From Clostridium mobile (GTDB lineage Bacteria > Bacillota > Clostridia > Clostridiales > Clostridiaceae): DNA of 64,000 nt. Below, piece by piece: positions 51,880 through 60,407 of this stretch (positions are counted from its first letter, which is position 1; every line of letters starts with the position of its first letter). Under the pieces are notes generated by a model. That model did not search any database. It was not told where the DNA came from and worked only from the letters and a program-made list of their open reading frames with translations. Made by a program: the position numbers and the translations under genes. The stretch covers positions 806,001 to 870,000 of the forward strand of contig NZ_JAHLQF010000002.1 in the NCBI RefSeq assembly GCF_018918285.1, given 5' to 3'.

Positions 51880-53505
51880 ATGAAGAACTTATCAAAGAAA
51901 GCAAAAGCAAAAATTCGGTGGTCCATATTTTTGCCAATGAGTATAATACTGCTTATGGCAATTTTAACTGGACTAATTGCACCAGAGGCATTTTATAATG
52001 CAGAAACTGCCATAGTATCTTTCGCTTTTGATAATTTTGGATGGCTATTTCAGATATCAGGCAATATTTTTTTATTTATTTGTATTTTCTTTTTATTTTC
52101 AAAACATGGAGATATAAAATTTGGAGGAGCAGATGCAAAGCCAACTTTAAAGTATTGGGAATGGTTTGCAATTACTCTTTGTGCAGGTATAGCTACAGGA
52201 ATATGTTTCTGGGGCATTGCAGAACCTATAACTCATTTCATGAATCCACCAGAAGCATTAGGAATAAAACCTGGAAGTGAGGCGGCAGCTAATTTTGCAA
52301 TGACTACTTCCTTTATCCATTGGTCATTTATACCTTATGCTATGTACGCTATAGCTGGACTGGGAATAGCCTTTGCTGTACATAACATGAGGCTTCCATA
52401 CCAAATAAGCTCTGCCCTATACCCTATATTTGGTAAAAAAGTAAAAGGGAAAGTTGGAGCAGTGGTAGACAATATCTCAATGTTCGCTATGGCAGGAGGA
52501 GTGGCCGCAGTTCTAGGAGTTGGGGCTATGCAAATAGGTAGCGGATTAAATATACTTACAGGAATTAACACTGGAAAATTCCTTTGGACAGTAATACTTG
52601 TAGCTTTAGTTATAACTTATATATTTGCAAGTTACACTGGATTAAGTGGTGGGATTAAATGGTTATCAGATAAAAACTCTAAAATATATTTTTGCTTAAT
52701 GATTTTTATATTAGTGGTAGGCCCTACAGGCTTTATTTGTAAAATGGGTACCCAAGGAGTGGGAGATTTTCTTCAAAATTTCTTTTCAAGAACTCACTAT
52801 CTAAGCCCTGTAGATGCTTCAGATTGGCCAAGATGGTGGCCAATATATTATTGGGCAATGTGGCTTGCTTATGCACCAATGGAAGGTATGTTCTTTGCAT
52901 TACTTTGTAAAGGCAGAACTATAAGGGAGTTCATTATTGTAAATCTCGTATGTCCAGCAATATTTGGTATCCTGTGGTTTTCAGTATTTGGGGGAGCAGC
53001 AATTGACTTACAGTTAAAAGGAGCAGGACTTTGGGAAACAATACAACAAAACGGCTTAGAATCATCGGTATTTGCGTTCTTAAATAACTATCCTTTATCA
53101 AAGATTATATCTTGGGTATTTTTAATAACCATTTTTATATCTATAGTTACACTATGCGACTCCATGACATCTACAGTTGCTTCCTTAACTAGTAGTGCTC
53201 ATGACCACGATAATGAAGAAGCGCCAACCTTCCTTAAGATATACTGGGGAGTATTAATGGCTGCTATTGCACTAATAAATATATTATCTACTGGTGGAGG
53301 TAAAATAAGTGGTATAGATGCAACAAAGCAAATCTCTACAGTTGCAGGATTTCCTATATTGTTTTTCATGTTAGTAATAGCTTATTGTACTGTTAAGATG
53401 ATAGTAAATAGAGAAAAATATGATATTGCATATTTTCCAGAAACCGCCCAGGTAGAAGGAGCAGAAATATTAGAAGATAAAGAATCAAAAACCTTAGATA
53501 TTTAA
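51880..53505 (+). CDS. BCCT family betaine-type transporter
   Basis: 541 residues with twelve hydrophobic helices, of the betaine/carnitine/choline transporter family. The diagnostic aromatic stretch of helix 8 is present as WWPIYYWAMWLAYAPMEGM, and helix 4 has the Gly-rich segment and Trp cluster (FWGIAEP). The binding box suits a quaternary ammonium group. ATG 51880 lies seven bases after AGGGGG; ATG 51874 abuts it. It is 33 bases before, and surely cotranscribed with, a HAL-fold lyase without MIO. That pairing points to uptake of a betaine amino acid, with ergothioneine (trimethyl-thiohistidine) the best candidate. Confidence 0.9.
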   Translation: MKNLSKKAKAKIRWSIFLPMSIILLMAILTGLIAPEAFYNAETAIVSFAFDNFGWLFQISGNIFLFICIFFLFSKHGDIKFGGADAKPTLKYWEWFAITLCAGIATGICFWGIAEPITHFMNPPEALGIKPGSEAAANFAMTTSFIHWSFIPYAMYAIAGLGIAFAVHNMRLPYQISSALYPIFGKKVKGKVGAVVDNISMFAMAGGVAAVLGVGAMQIGSGLNILTGINTGKFLWTVILVALVITYIFASYTGLSGGIKWLSDKNSKIYFCLMIFILVVGPTGFICKMGTQGVGDFLQNFFSRTHYLSPVDASDWPRWWPIYYWAMWLAYAPMEGMFFALLCKGRTIREFIIVNLVCPAIFGILWFSVFGGAAIDLQLKGAGLWETIQQNGLESSVFAFLNNYPLSKIISWVFLITIFISIVTLCDSMTSTVASLTSSAHDHDNEEAPTFLKIYWGVLMAAIALINILSTGGGKISGIDATKQISTVAGFPILFFMLVIAYCTVKMIVNREKYDIAYFPETAQVEGAEILEDKESKTLDI

Positions 53506-53538
53506 TAAGTTTTATATTAAACCTGGAGGTAAGTTTAA

Positions 53539-55056
53539 ATGAATGATAATATAATAAAATTGTCTGGAAAAGATTTAACTGTGGAAGAAGTAGATAGAGT
53601 ATCTAGGTATGGTTATAAAATTGAAATAACAGAAGAAGGAATAAAAAGGTTAAAAGACTCTAGACAATTAGTTTTTGACTTAGTAGATAGTAATATACCA
53701 GTGTATGGTTTTAATACAGGAGTAGGTTGGAATAAGGATAAGGCAGTATTTAAAGACTTTTTCCAAGAATACAATACTAACTTAATAAGATCACACAGCA
53801 TAGCTGTAGAACCAGAAGCAAGCATTGAAGAGGTAAGGGCTGTGATGCTTGTAAGGTTAAATGGGCTTTTATATGGATGTACAGGCATACAGCCGGAGAT
53901 AGCTCTTATGTATAAAGAAATGATAAATAGAGAAGTGACTCCTGTGCTTCCAGAAAGAGGTTCTGTAGGAGAAGGAGATATAGCTTGTTTATCTCACATA
54001 GGTCTTACTATGATTGGAGAGGGAGAAGCTTACTATAAAGGAGTTAAAATGCCTGCCCTAGAAGCTTTACAACAGGCAGGACTTGAACCGGTGGTTTTAG
54101 GACCTAAAGATGGACTAGCTATAGTAAGTTCAAATGCTTTAGCTGCAGGAGAAGGAGCTCTTGTAATAAAAGACGTGGAAGAGCTTTTGGACATGGCAGA
54201 TATAATATACGCTCTAAGTCTAGAGGGGCTAAATGGAAATACTTCCCCTCTAGATAAAAACACCCATAAGGTGAGACCTTTTCCAGGACAGAGCTACAGC
54301 GCTGAAAGAATAACAAAATATCTTGAAGGAAGCTATGTTTGGAACCCTAACTGGAAAAAAGCTCTTCAAGACCCACTGAGCTATAGAGGTTCAGCACATA
54401 TCCATGGGTCTATAAGAGACGCTTTAGATTATGTTAAAAAATATTTAACCATACAAATGAATTCTTCGGATGATAATCCTTGTTTACTTTTAGATGAAAG
54501 AGTAATAGTTTCTTGTTCAAATTTTGAACCAACTACTTGGGTTTTAGGCTTTGAAATGTTAGGAATAGCTTTAGGGCATTTATCAAAGGTAAGTTGTTAT
54601 AGAAGTATAAAATTAGGTGATCCGGACTTTACAGGTCTTCCAAGATTTTTAGCACCAAGTGATAATGTGTTGAGTTTTGCAACATTACAAAAGACCTATA
54701 CGGCCCTTGATGCAGAAATAAGACATTTATCAAACCCAGCTACAACGGACTTCTTTTCCTTAGCTGGTGACATAGAGGATCATGCTAATAATTCTCCTTA
54801 TGTTGTTCAAAAGACAAGAAAAATTGTGGACAACATAAGGTATATTCTAGGTATAGAAGCCATTCATGCCGTTCAAGCTATAGACTTAAGAAAAGATATA
54901 CATTTAGGTAAGGGAACTAAGATAGCTTACGATATAATCAGAAAGGAAATCCCTTTCTATGATAAGGACAGAAATATAAGCATAGATATTAAGAAAGCTT
55001 ATGAATTGATGAAAAACAAAAAAATATTAAGTGAAGTTTTAAAGGTTATAAAATAG
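53539..55056 (+). CDS. MIO-less HAL-fold lyase, probable ergothionase
   Basis: 505 residues of the histidine/phenylalanine ammonia-lyase superfamily. Conserved parts include Tyr56 (VYGFNTGVG), QDPLSYRGSAHIHG, MNSSDDNP and GDIEDHANN. In true ammonia-lyases GSVGASGDL supplies Ala-Ser-Gly for the MIO electrophile; here the loop is GSVGEGDIA (141-149), one residue shorter with Glu145 instead, so MIO cannot form. Ergothionase, known from Treponema denticola, is such a MIO-less member and eliminates trimethylamine from ergothioneine to give thiourocanate. The BCCT transporter upstream (33 bases) fits a betaine substrate. A plain hutH call would be wrong. No thiourocanate hydratase is in the window, so the assignment is inferred. 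Confidence 0.72.
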   Translation: MNDNIIKLSGKDLTVEEVDRVSRYGYKIEITEEGIKRLKDSRQLVFDLVDSNIPVYGFNTGVGWNKDKAVFKDFFQEYNTNLIRSHSIAVEPEASIEEVRAVMLVRLNGLLYGCTGIQPEIALMYKEMINREVTPVLPERGSVGEGDIACLSHIGLTMIGEGEAYYKGVKMPALEALQQAGLEPVVLGPKDGLAIVSSNALAAGEGALVIKDVEELLDMADIIYALSLEGLNGNTSPLDKNTHKVRPFPGQSYSAERITKYLEGSYVWNPNWKKALQDPLSYRGSAHIHGSIRDALDYVKKYLTIQMNSSDDNPCLLLDERVIVSCSNFEPTTWVLGFEMLGIALGHLSKVSCYRSIKLGDPDFTGLPRFLAPSDNVLSFATLQKTYTALDAEIRHLSNPATTDFFSLAGDIEDHANNSPYVVQKTRKIVDNIRYILGIEAIHAVQAIDLRKDIHLGKGTKIAYDIIRKEIPFYDKDRNISIDIKKAYELMKNKKILSEVLKVIK

Positions 55057-55074
55057 GAACTTTTAAAGAATAGG

Positions 55075-55114
55075 AATAGACAAAAACTCCTGAGGCTTTT
55101 GTCTATTTTTATTT
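55075..55114 (+). terminator. Terminator of the BCCT-lyase operon
   Basis: A perfect 11-bp stem (AATAGACAAAA with TTTTGTCTATT), 11-base loop, then TTTATTT. Confidence 0.88.
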
Positions 55115-55122
55115 AATTTTCA

Positions 55123-55152
55123 GACTATATTTTGACTATAGTCAATTATAAT
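55123..55152 (+). promoter_or_regulatory. Activator-type promoter of the molybdenum-hydroxylase operon
   Basis: GACTATA repeats at 55123-55129 and 55134-55140 (11-bp period). The second copy is half of a perfect 14-bp palindrome TTGACTATAGTCAA (55132-55145). TATAAT follows at 55147-55152. There is no good -35 box at 17 bases, and the first repeat lies in that place. Confidence 0.5.
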
Positions 55153-55183
55153 TAAGAAAAAGTATAAAAAGGAGCGATAATTT

Positions 55184-55663
55184 ATGATCATGGAAACTAT
55201 GGTTAATGGTGAAAAATATACTTTAGATATAGATCCAGGTAAAAGACTCATAGATTTTCTAAGGGAAGATTTAGGGTTGACCGGCACTAAAGAAGGTTGT
55301 GGGGAAGGAGAATGTGGTGCTTGTACTGTAATTATGAATGGTGTTGCAGTTAATTCCTGCCTTATTTTTGCTTATCAAGGAAGAAATTCTGAAATAATAA
55401 CTGTTGAAGGTTTAGCTAAAGATGAAGAATTAGATATCCTTCAAAAGTCTTTTATTAAGAATGGAGCTGTTCAATGTGGATATTGTACTCCAGGTATGCT
55501 TATGTCCTCTAAAGCCCTTCTTATGAAAAATCCTAATCCTACCGAAGAAGAAATAAAAATCGCCATATCAGGAAACTTGTGCAGATGTACAGGTTATACA
55601 AAAATAGTTAGAGCTGTAAATGATGCAGCCAATCATAATAGTTGTAATTGCAATTGTAAATAA
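55184..55663 (+). CDS. Molybdenum hydroxylase, [2Fe-2S] subunit
   Basis: 159 residues, the small subunit of an xanthine-dehydrogenase-family enzyme. It has two [2Fe-2S] clusters: a plant-ferredoxin type with Cys39, Cys44, Cys47 and Cys59, and an alpha-helical one with Cys98, Cys101, Cys133 and Cys135 (CRCTGY). A Cys-Asn-Cys-Asn-Cys tail ends the chain and is odd. It passes electrons from the molybdenum centre to FAD. ATG 55184 lies nine bases after AAAAGGAG. First gene of a seven-gene run to the FecBCD-type importer. Confidence 0.95.
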   Translation: MIMETMVNGEKYTLDIDPGKRLIDFLREDLGLTGTKEGCGEGECGACTVIMNGVAVNSCLIFAYQGRNSEIITVEGLAKDEELDILQKSFIKNGAVQCGYCTPGMLMSSKALLMKNPNPTEEEIKIAISGNLCRCTGYTKIVRAVNDAANHNSCNCNCK

Positions 55664-55675
55664 AGGGGGATTATT

Positions 55676-56551
55676 ATGGAAAAGTTAGAATTTAAGAGTC
55701 CATCCACTGTTGAAGAGTTAATAAACTGTCTAAAAGAAGCAGAAGAAAATACATTCCTTTTAAGTGGCGGCACAGACTTAGTTATTAAATTAAGAACTCA
55801 AAATATTTATAAAGGGACACTTATAGATATGTCCAAAATAGAAGAACTAAATTATATAAAGGTCGAAGATGGATACATTAAAATAGGTGCTAATGTAACC
55901 TTTAGTGAAATTGCTGATAATGAAATAATTAGAAAATATGCAAACTCCATATATGAGGTAGCTTCTCAAGTAGGTTCAACTCAAATAAGGAATACAGCTA
56001 GAATGGCAGGGAATATTGCTAATGCATCTCCAGGAGGAGATTCTATACCAGTTCTTGAAAGTATGGATGCTAGGGTTAAGATTATGAATAGTAAAGGAGA
56101 ATATATTTTAAAAAGTATATCTGAAATTGTAGTAAGTATTGGAAAAAATACGTTAAAGAAAGATGAAGCTATTGTAGAAATTTTAATACCTCATCTATCA
56201 AAGGAGTATAGAAGTGCCTTTAGTAAATATGGAATGTCTAGCAGAAGCACTGTAGTCATTGCTAATATTAGTGTTTCAATGTTAGTTAAATATGATAAAG
56301 AAAAAAATCTTATAGAGGATGCAAAAGTTGTGTTAGGTGCCGCGGCACCAGTGATGTATCATGCGGTAGAGGGAGAAAAACTTTTAATAAATGAAACCCC
56401 ATCAAAGGAATTAGCGGAGGAATTTGGAGAAAAGCTAAAGAATCATGTGACAGAGTCTATTAATGGGATTAAAATGTTTGAGTGTAAAATAGATGCAGTT
56501 AAGGGACTTGCTTTGGATGTATTTAATAAAATTTTTAGCGATGTTTTATAG
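55676..56551 (+). CDS. Molybdenum hydroxylase, FAD subunit
   Basis: 291 residues, the FAD-binding middle subunit of the same complex. FAD contacts are in SGGTDLVIKL (about 31-40) and in NTARMAGNIANASPGGDSIP (about 106-125), and a CO_deh_flav_C domain follows (about 175-285). It takes electrons from the iron-sulfur subunit and delivers them to NAD or another acceptor; no 4Fe-4S insert of the 4-hydroxybenzoyl-CoA reductase type is seen. Twelve bases separate it from each neighbour. Confidence 0.95.
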   Translation: MEKLEFKSPSTVEELINCLKEAEENTFLLSGGTDLVIKLRTQNIYKGTLIDMSKIEELNYIKVEDGYIKIGANVTFSEIADNEIIRKYANSIYEVASQVGSTQIRNTARMAGNIANASPGGDSIPVLESMDARVKIMNSKGEYILKSISEIVVSIGKNTLKKDEAIVEILIPHLSKEYRSAFSKYGMSSRSTVVIANISVSMLVKYDKEKNLIEDAKVVLGAAAPVMYHAVEGEKLLINETPSKELAEEFGEKLKNHVTESINGIKMFECKIDAVKGLALDVFNKIFSDVL

Positions 56552-56563
56552 GAGGGATGATAT

Positions 56564-58831
56564 ATGGGAGAGAAATTAAAGTATGTAGGTAAGTATGTAC
56601 CAATACATGATATAGAAGAAAAGGTTACTGGTAAGGTCAAATATGTAGGGGATATGGAGTTTTCCAAAATGCTTCATGCAAAATTATTATTAAGTGATAT
56701 AGCTCATGGGAAAATTATTAGTATAGACACTTCAGAGGCAGAAAAACTTCCAGGGGTTAAGGGAGTGTATACCTATAAAAATTCACCAAATACACTATAT
56801 AACTCTCATAAATGGATTGAGGGGATTGAAGTGATAAAAGATGAAAGCTTATTTAGCGATATAGTAAGATTTCATGGTGATAGAATAGGGGCAGTGGTAG
56901 CAGACACAAAGGAAATTGCAGAAAAGGCAGTTAAGCTGATAAAGGTTCAGTATGAAGAACTTCCTCTAGTATTAAATCCAGAAGAAGCTTTGAAAAAAGA
57001 TAGTTATAAAATTCATAATAGAGATAATTTAATCTACTCAAAGGAGTTAAAGTGTGGGGAGCCAGAAGAAATAGGTACATCAAAATTTGTTATAGAAGAT
57101 AGAGTGGAGACACCTAAGATACATCATGGGGCTATGGAAACTCATGGCTGTGTAGTAGACATAGATAGTTATGGGAATTTAACGGTGTATACCCCTTGTC
57201 AGGTGGTTTTCCAAGTAAGACTTATAATATCAGAAGCTTTAAATATGGCTTTAAATAAAATAAGGGTGGTAAAAACCACTATGGGAGGATCCTTTGGAGG
57301 TAAAGGGTTACCGATATTAGAACCAGTTTGTGCTTTTTTAAGTTTAGCTACTAAAATGCCAGTAAGCCTTGTATTAGATAGAACAGAATCTATATTATCT
57401 ACAAGAACAAGAACTAAAACTTTGGGAAGGGTAAAAACTGCAGTAGATGAAGAAGGAAAGATTCTTTCCAGAGATATTCACATGTTAATTGATACGGGAG
57501 CTTATGCAACTAATGGAGAAGCAATAGCCATGGCTATGGGCAAAAAGGCTTTCAAATTGTATAGAGTAAAGAATCAAAAATACACCGCAGATGTGGTATA
57601 TACTAACACTCCCATAGGGGGAGCAGCGAGAGGATATGGTTCTCCTCAAATACACGCTTTAACGGAAATTAATATGGATAATGTAGCAAAAGCACTTAAT
57701 ATGGACCCAGTAGAATTGAGACTTAAAAATCTTGTACATCCTTATGACAAGGATCCATTAGGAGGACCAGAGCTTGGAAATGCAAGAATAATAGATTGCG
57801 TTATAAAGGGGGCAGAGGCCTTTAAATGGAAAGAAAAATACAACGAAGCTAAAGGTGAAGGAAGATTTGTAAGGGGAGTTGGAATGGCTTGCGCTGCCCA
57901 TGGCAATGGATATTATGGAGCATACCCAGATTTTATTACTATGTCCCTTAGAATAGATGAAGAGGGAGATGCTGTTTTGAAAGGAGCAATCCACGATCAA
58001 GGATGTGGTACTAATACTACAATGATGCAAATTGTAGCAGAGGCTTTAGAAATGGATATTAATAAGGTTCATGTTCCTGAAGCGGATACTCTTTTAAGTC
58101 CCTATGATTCTGCAGGAACTCAAGCCAGTCGAGTAACCTTTGTATGTGGAGGGTGCGCAAAAGAACTTTCTGAAAAGGTTCGTGAAAAATTGATTAATTA
58201 TTCAGCAGAAATTTTAGAATGTAATAAAGAAGATATTATTTTAGAAAAAGGAATGATATACAATAATAAGGCTTCAATCCAAAATAAAATAAGTTACGGA
58301 GAAATGGTTACCCACATTCAAAGTAAATTTAATGACGAAGTTGGTGATACATTAACATACAAATCTCCAGCAAATCCAGCTAGTTATGGAGTTAACTTCG
58401 TAGAGGTAGAAGTAGATAGAGTAACAGGCAGGGTAAAAATAATTGATTTTATAGCAGTCCATGATATAGGGAAAGCCATTAATGCAGGCTTTGCTGAAGG
58501 ACAGGTTCAAGGAGCTGTACAAATGGGTATAGGTTTAGCTCTATGTGAAGAATTTGTTTTCGATGATAAAGGAATAATGACGGCAAATAGGTTTAGTAGA
58601 TATCATGTTATAAATGCACCAGATATGCCAGAAGTAAAGGTTATTTTAGTAGAAGAAGGAGAAGAGTATGGCCCTTATGGAGCAAAAAGTATCGGAGAAG
58701 TTTGCGCTGTTCCATCAGCACCAGCGATTATAAACGCTATAAATAATGCTTTAGATATAAATATAACCACCTTACCTGCTACTCCTGAAAGAGTACTTGA
58801 GGCATTAAGAAAAAAAGGTGAAATTATATGA
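56564..58831 (+). CDS. Molybdenum hydroxylase, catalytic MoCo subunit
   Basis: 755 residues, normal for the XDH large subunit. It has the aldehyde oxidase/xanthine dehydrogenase a/b hammerhead (about 20-130) and the molybdopterin-binding domain: GGSFGGKG, RGYGSPQ, DQGCGTNTT and the catalytic Glu712 in KSIGEV. There is no VAYRCSFR loop, so it is not CO dehydrogenase. The substrate may be a purine, another N-heterocycle, or a thio-imidazole product from the neighbouring operon; the pocket residues do not decide. Overlaps the MocA-like gene by four bases (ATGA). Confidence 0.93.
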   Translation: MGEKLKYVGKYVPIHDIEEKVTGKVKYVGDMEFSKMLHAKLLLSDIAHGKIISIDTSEAEKLPGVKGVYTYKNSPNTLYNSHKWIEGIEVIKDESLFSDIVRFHGDRIGAVVADTKEIAEKAVKLIKVQYEELPLVLNPEEALKKDSYKIHNRDNLIYSKELKCGEPEEIGTSKFVIEDRVETPKIHHGAMETHGCVVDIDSYGNLTVYTPCQVVFQVRLIISEALNMALNKIRVVKTTMGGSFGGKGLPILEPVCAFLSLATKMPVSLVLDRTESILSTRTRTKTLGRVKTAVDEEGKILSRDIHMLIDTGAYATNGEAIAMAMGKKAFKLYRVKNQKYTADVVYTNTPIGGAARGYGSPQIHALTEINMDNVAKALNMDPVELRLKNLVHPYDKDPLGGPELGNARIIDCVIKGAEAFKWKEKYNEAKGEGRFVRGVGMACAAHGNGYYGAYPDFITMSLRIDEEGDAVLKGAIHDQGCGTNTTMMQIVAEALEMDINKVHVPEADTLLSPYDSAGTQASRVTFVCGGCAKELSEKVREKLINYSAEILECNKEDIILEKGMIYNNKASIQNKISYGEMVTHIQSKFNDEVGDTLTYKSPANPASYGVNFVEVEVDRVTGRVKIIDFIAVHDIGKAINAGFAEGQVQGAVQMGIGLALCEEFVFDDKGIMTANRFSRYHVINAPDMPEVKVILVEEGEEYGPYGAKSIGEVCAVPSAPAIINAINNALDINITTLPATPERVLEALRKKGEII

Positions 58832-59409
58832 TTTCAGCCATAGTAATAGCAGCAGGATTTTCAAGAAGAATGAATAGAGAAAAGCTTATAATGCCTATTG
58901 ATAAAATTCCTATGATAGAAAAACTATTAAAGGAAATAAAAAATTCAAGAATAAAGGAGATAACCCTAGTTTATAGGAATAAGGAAATTAAAGATATTGG
59001 TGATAAATATAGCGTAAATAGTGTTTTAAATCATAAAGCTAATCTAGGACAAAGCGAATCAATAAAATTAGGGGTAAAAAGTTCAAGGGATGATATTAAA
59101 GGATATATGTTTTTCGTTGGAGATCAGCCTTTTATAAAGAATAGCACTATAGATAAATTAATAAATGAATTTTACAAAGATGAAAAACATATTATAGTGC
59201 CAAAGTATGGGGATAATCCCGGTAATCCTGTAATTTTTCCTATAGTTTTTAGAGAAGAATTATTAGCATTAAAAGGAGATATTGGGGGAAGAAAAATTAT
59301 AAAAGAGAATGGTAATTGTGTAAAATTTATAGATGTAGAAGATGAAATAGAGGGCTTGGATATTGACGATATGAACACTTACTATAATGTTAATAGGGTG
59401 ATTTTATGA
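58828..59409 (+). CDS. mocA: MocA-like molybdenum cofactor cytidylyltransferase
   Basis: 193 residues of the NTP-transferase fold: AAGFSRRMNREK (N-terminal nucleotide loop), GDQPF (metal site) and NPGNPVIFP, then LKGDIGGR, the pattern of MocA/MobA-like maturation factors. MocA adds CMP to molybdopterin, the form of cofactor used by the XDH family. It overlaps both neighbours by four bases (ATGA junctions) and so is coupled to the hydroxylase and the importer. The family call is firm; CTP versus GTP choice is inferred from context. Confidence 0.88.
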   Translation: MISAIVIAAGFSRRMNREKLIMPIDKIPMIEKLLKEIKNSRIKEITLVYRNKEIKDIGDKYSVNSVLNHKANLGQSESIKLGVKSSRDDIKGYMFFVGDQPFIKNSTIDKLINEFYKDEKHIIVPKYGDNPGNPVIFPIVFREELLALKGDIGGRKIIKENGNCVKFIDVEDEIEGLDIDDMNTYYNVNRVIL

Positions 59410-60407
59410 TTTTAAAAAGGGAAAATAAGATTAATATAATACTAGGAGTTTTACTATGCATACTTATAGTTATCTCTCTAGTTTTAGGAAAGTACAATAT
59501 ACCTTGGGATATGTTTTTAAAAGCTATAGCTGGGAAAGAAGTTCCAGAGACAATAAACACTGTAATATTTAATATAAGAATTCCAAGAATTATGGGAGCA
59601 GTACTTATAGGAGCGTCTCTATCAACAGCAGGAGCAGCATACCAAGGTATGTTTAAAAACCCTATGGTATCTCCTGATATTTTAGGAGCTTCTTCTGGAG
59701 CAGCATTTGGCGCTGCTCTAGGAATTTTATTTTCCTTTAACATAGTAGCAATTCAAATGTTATCTTTTGTATTTGGTGTATTAGCTGTTTGCTTAACTTA
59801 TGTATTAAGTTTAAAGGTAAGTAAAAATACTGATATTACAATAGTTTTAATACTTATAGGTATATTAATATCTACTCTGTTTTCATCCTTTGTTTCATTA
59901 ATAAAATTTATTGCAGACCCCTATGGTAAGTTGCCGGACATCACCTTTTGGCTTATGGGAAGTTTAGCTTCAATAAACAATAAAGATATATATATAGCCA
60001 TAATACCAATAATTATAGGGATTTCTACATTGTTGTGCGTAAAATGGAAACTTAACTTAATGTGTTTTGGAGAAGAGGAGGCTAAATCCATGGGTATTAA
60101 TACGGGAAGATTAAGAGCAATTGTAATAATTGCCTCAACTCTAGTTGTAGCTTCCTCTGTTTCAATAGGTGGGGTAATTGGGTGGAATGGCCTTGTTATT
60201 CCTCATTTTGCTAGAATGCTTGTGGGAGCAAATTATAAGTATTTACTTACCACTTCAATGTTACTTGGTGGTGGGTATTTACTTTTGATAGATAATTTAG
60301 CTAGAAATATTTCATCTACGGAGATACCAATTGGAATACTTACTTCACTGATAGGAGTGCCTTGTTTTATATACTTAATGATGAAGGCTAAGAGGGAATG
60401 GGTATGA
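59406..60407 (+). CDS. FecCD-type ABC importer permease
   Basis: 333 residues with about nine or ten hydrophobic helices, of the BtuC/FecCD permease class. Typical segments are GAALSTAG-like GASLSTAGAAYQGMFKNP, and GGVIGWNGLVIPHFARMLVG near residue 255-275. These transport iron-siderophores, cobalamin, haem or, in the MolBC subgroup, molybdate/tungstate. Its position directly after the cofactor maturation gene favours molybdate or tungstate. It overlaps mocA by four bases and the ATPase gene by four. Confidence 0.92.
   Translation: MILKRENKINIILGVLLCILIVISLVLGKYNIPWDMFLKAIAGKEVPETINTVIFNIRIPRIMGAVLIGASLSTAGAAYQGMFKNPMVSPDILGASSGAAFGAALGILFSFNIVAIQMLSFVFGVLAVCLTYVLSLKVSKNTDITIVLILIGILISTLFSSFVSLIKFIADPYGKLPDITFWLMGSLASINNKDIYIAIIPIIIGISTLLCVKWKLNLMCFGEEEAKSMGINTGRLRAIVIIASTLVVASSVSIGGVIGWNGLVIPHFARMLVGANYKYLLTTSMLLGGGYLLLIDNLARNISSTEIPIGILTSLIGVPCFIYLMMKAKREWV

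Noticed and set aside
53539-55056. Annotation as histidine ammonia-lyase (hutH)
   Set aside because: The Ala-Ser-Gly triad that forms MIO is missing, and no hut genes surround it.
55184-58831. CO dehydrogenase of the CoxSML type
   Set aside because: The active-site loop VAYRCSFR is absent in the large subunit.
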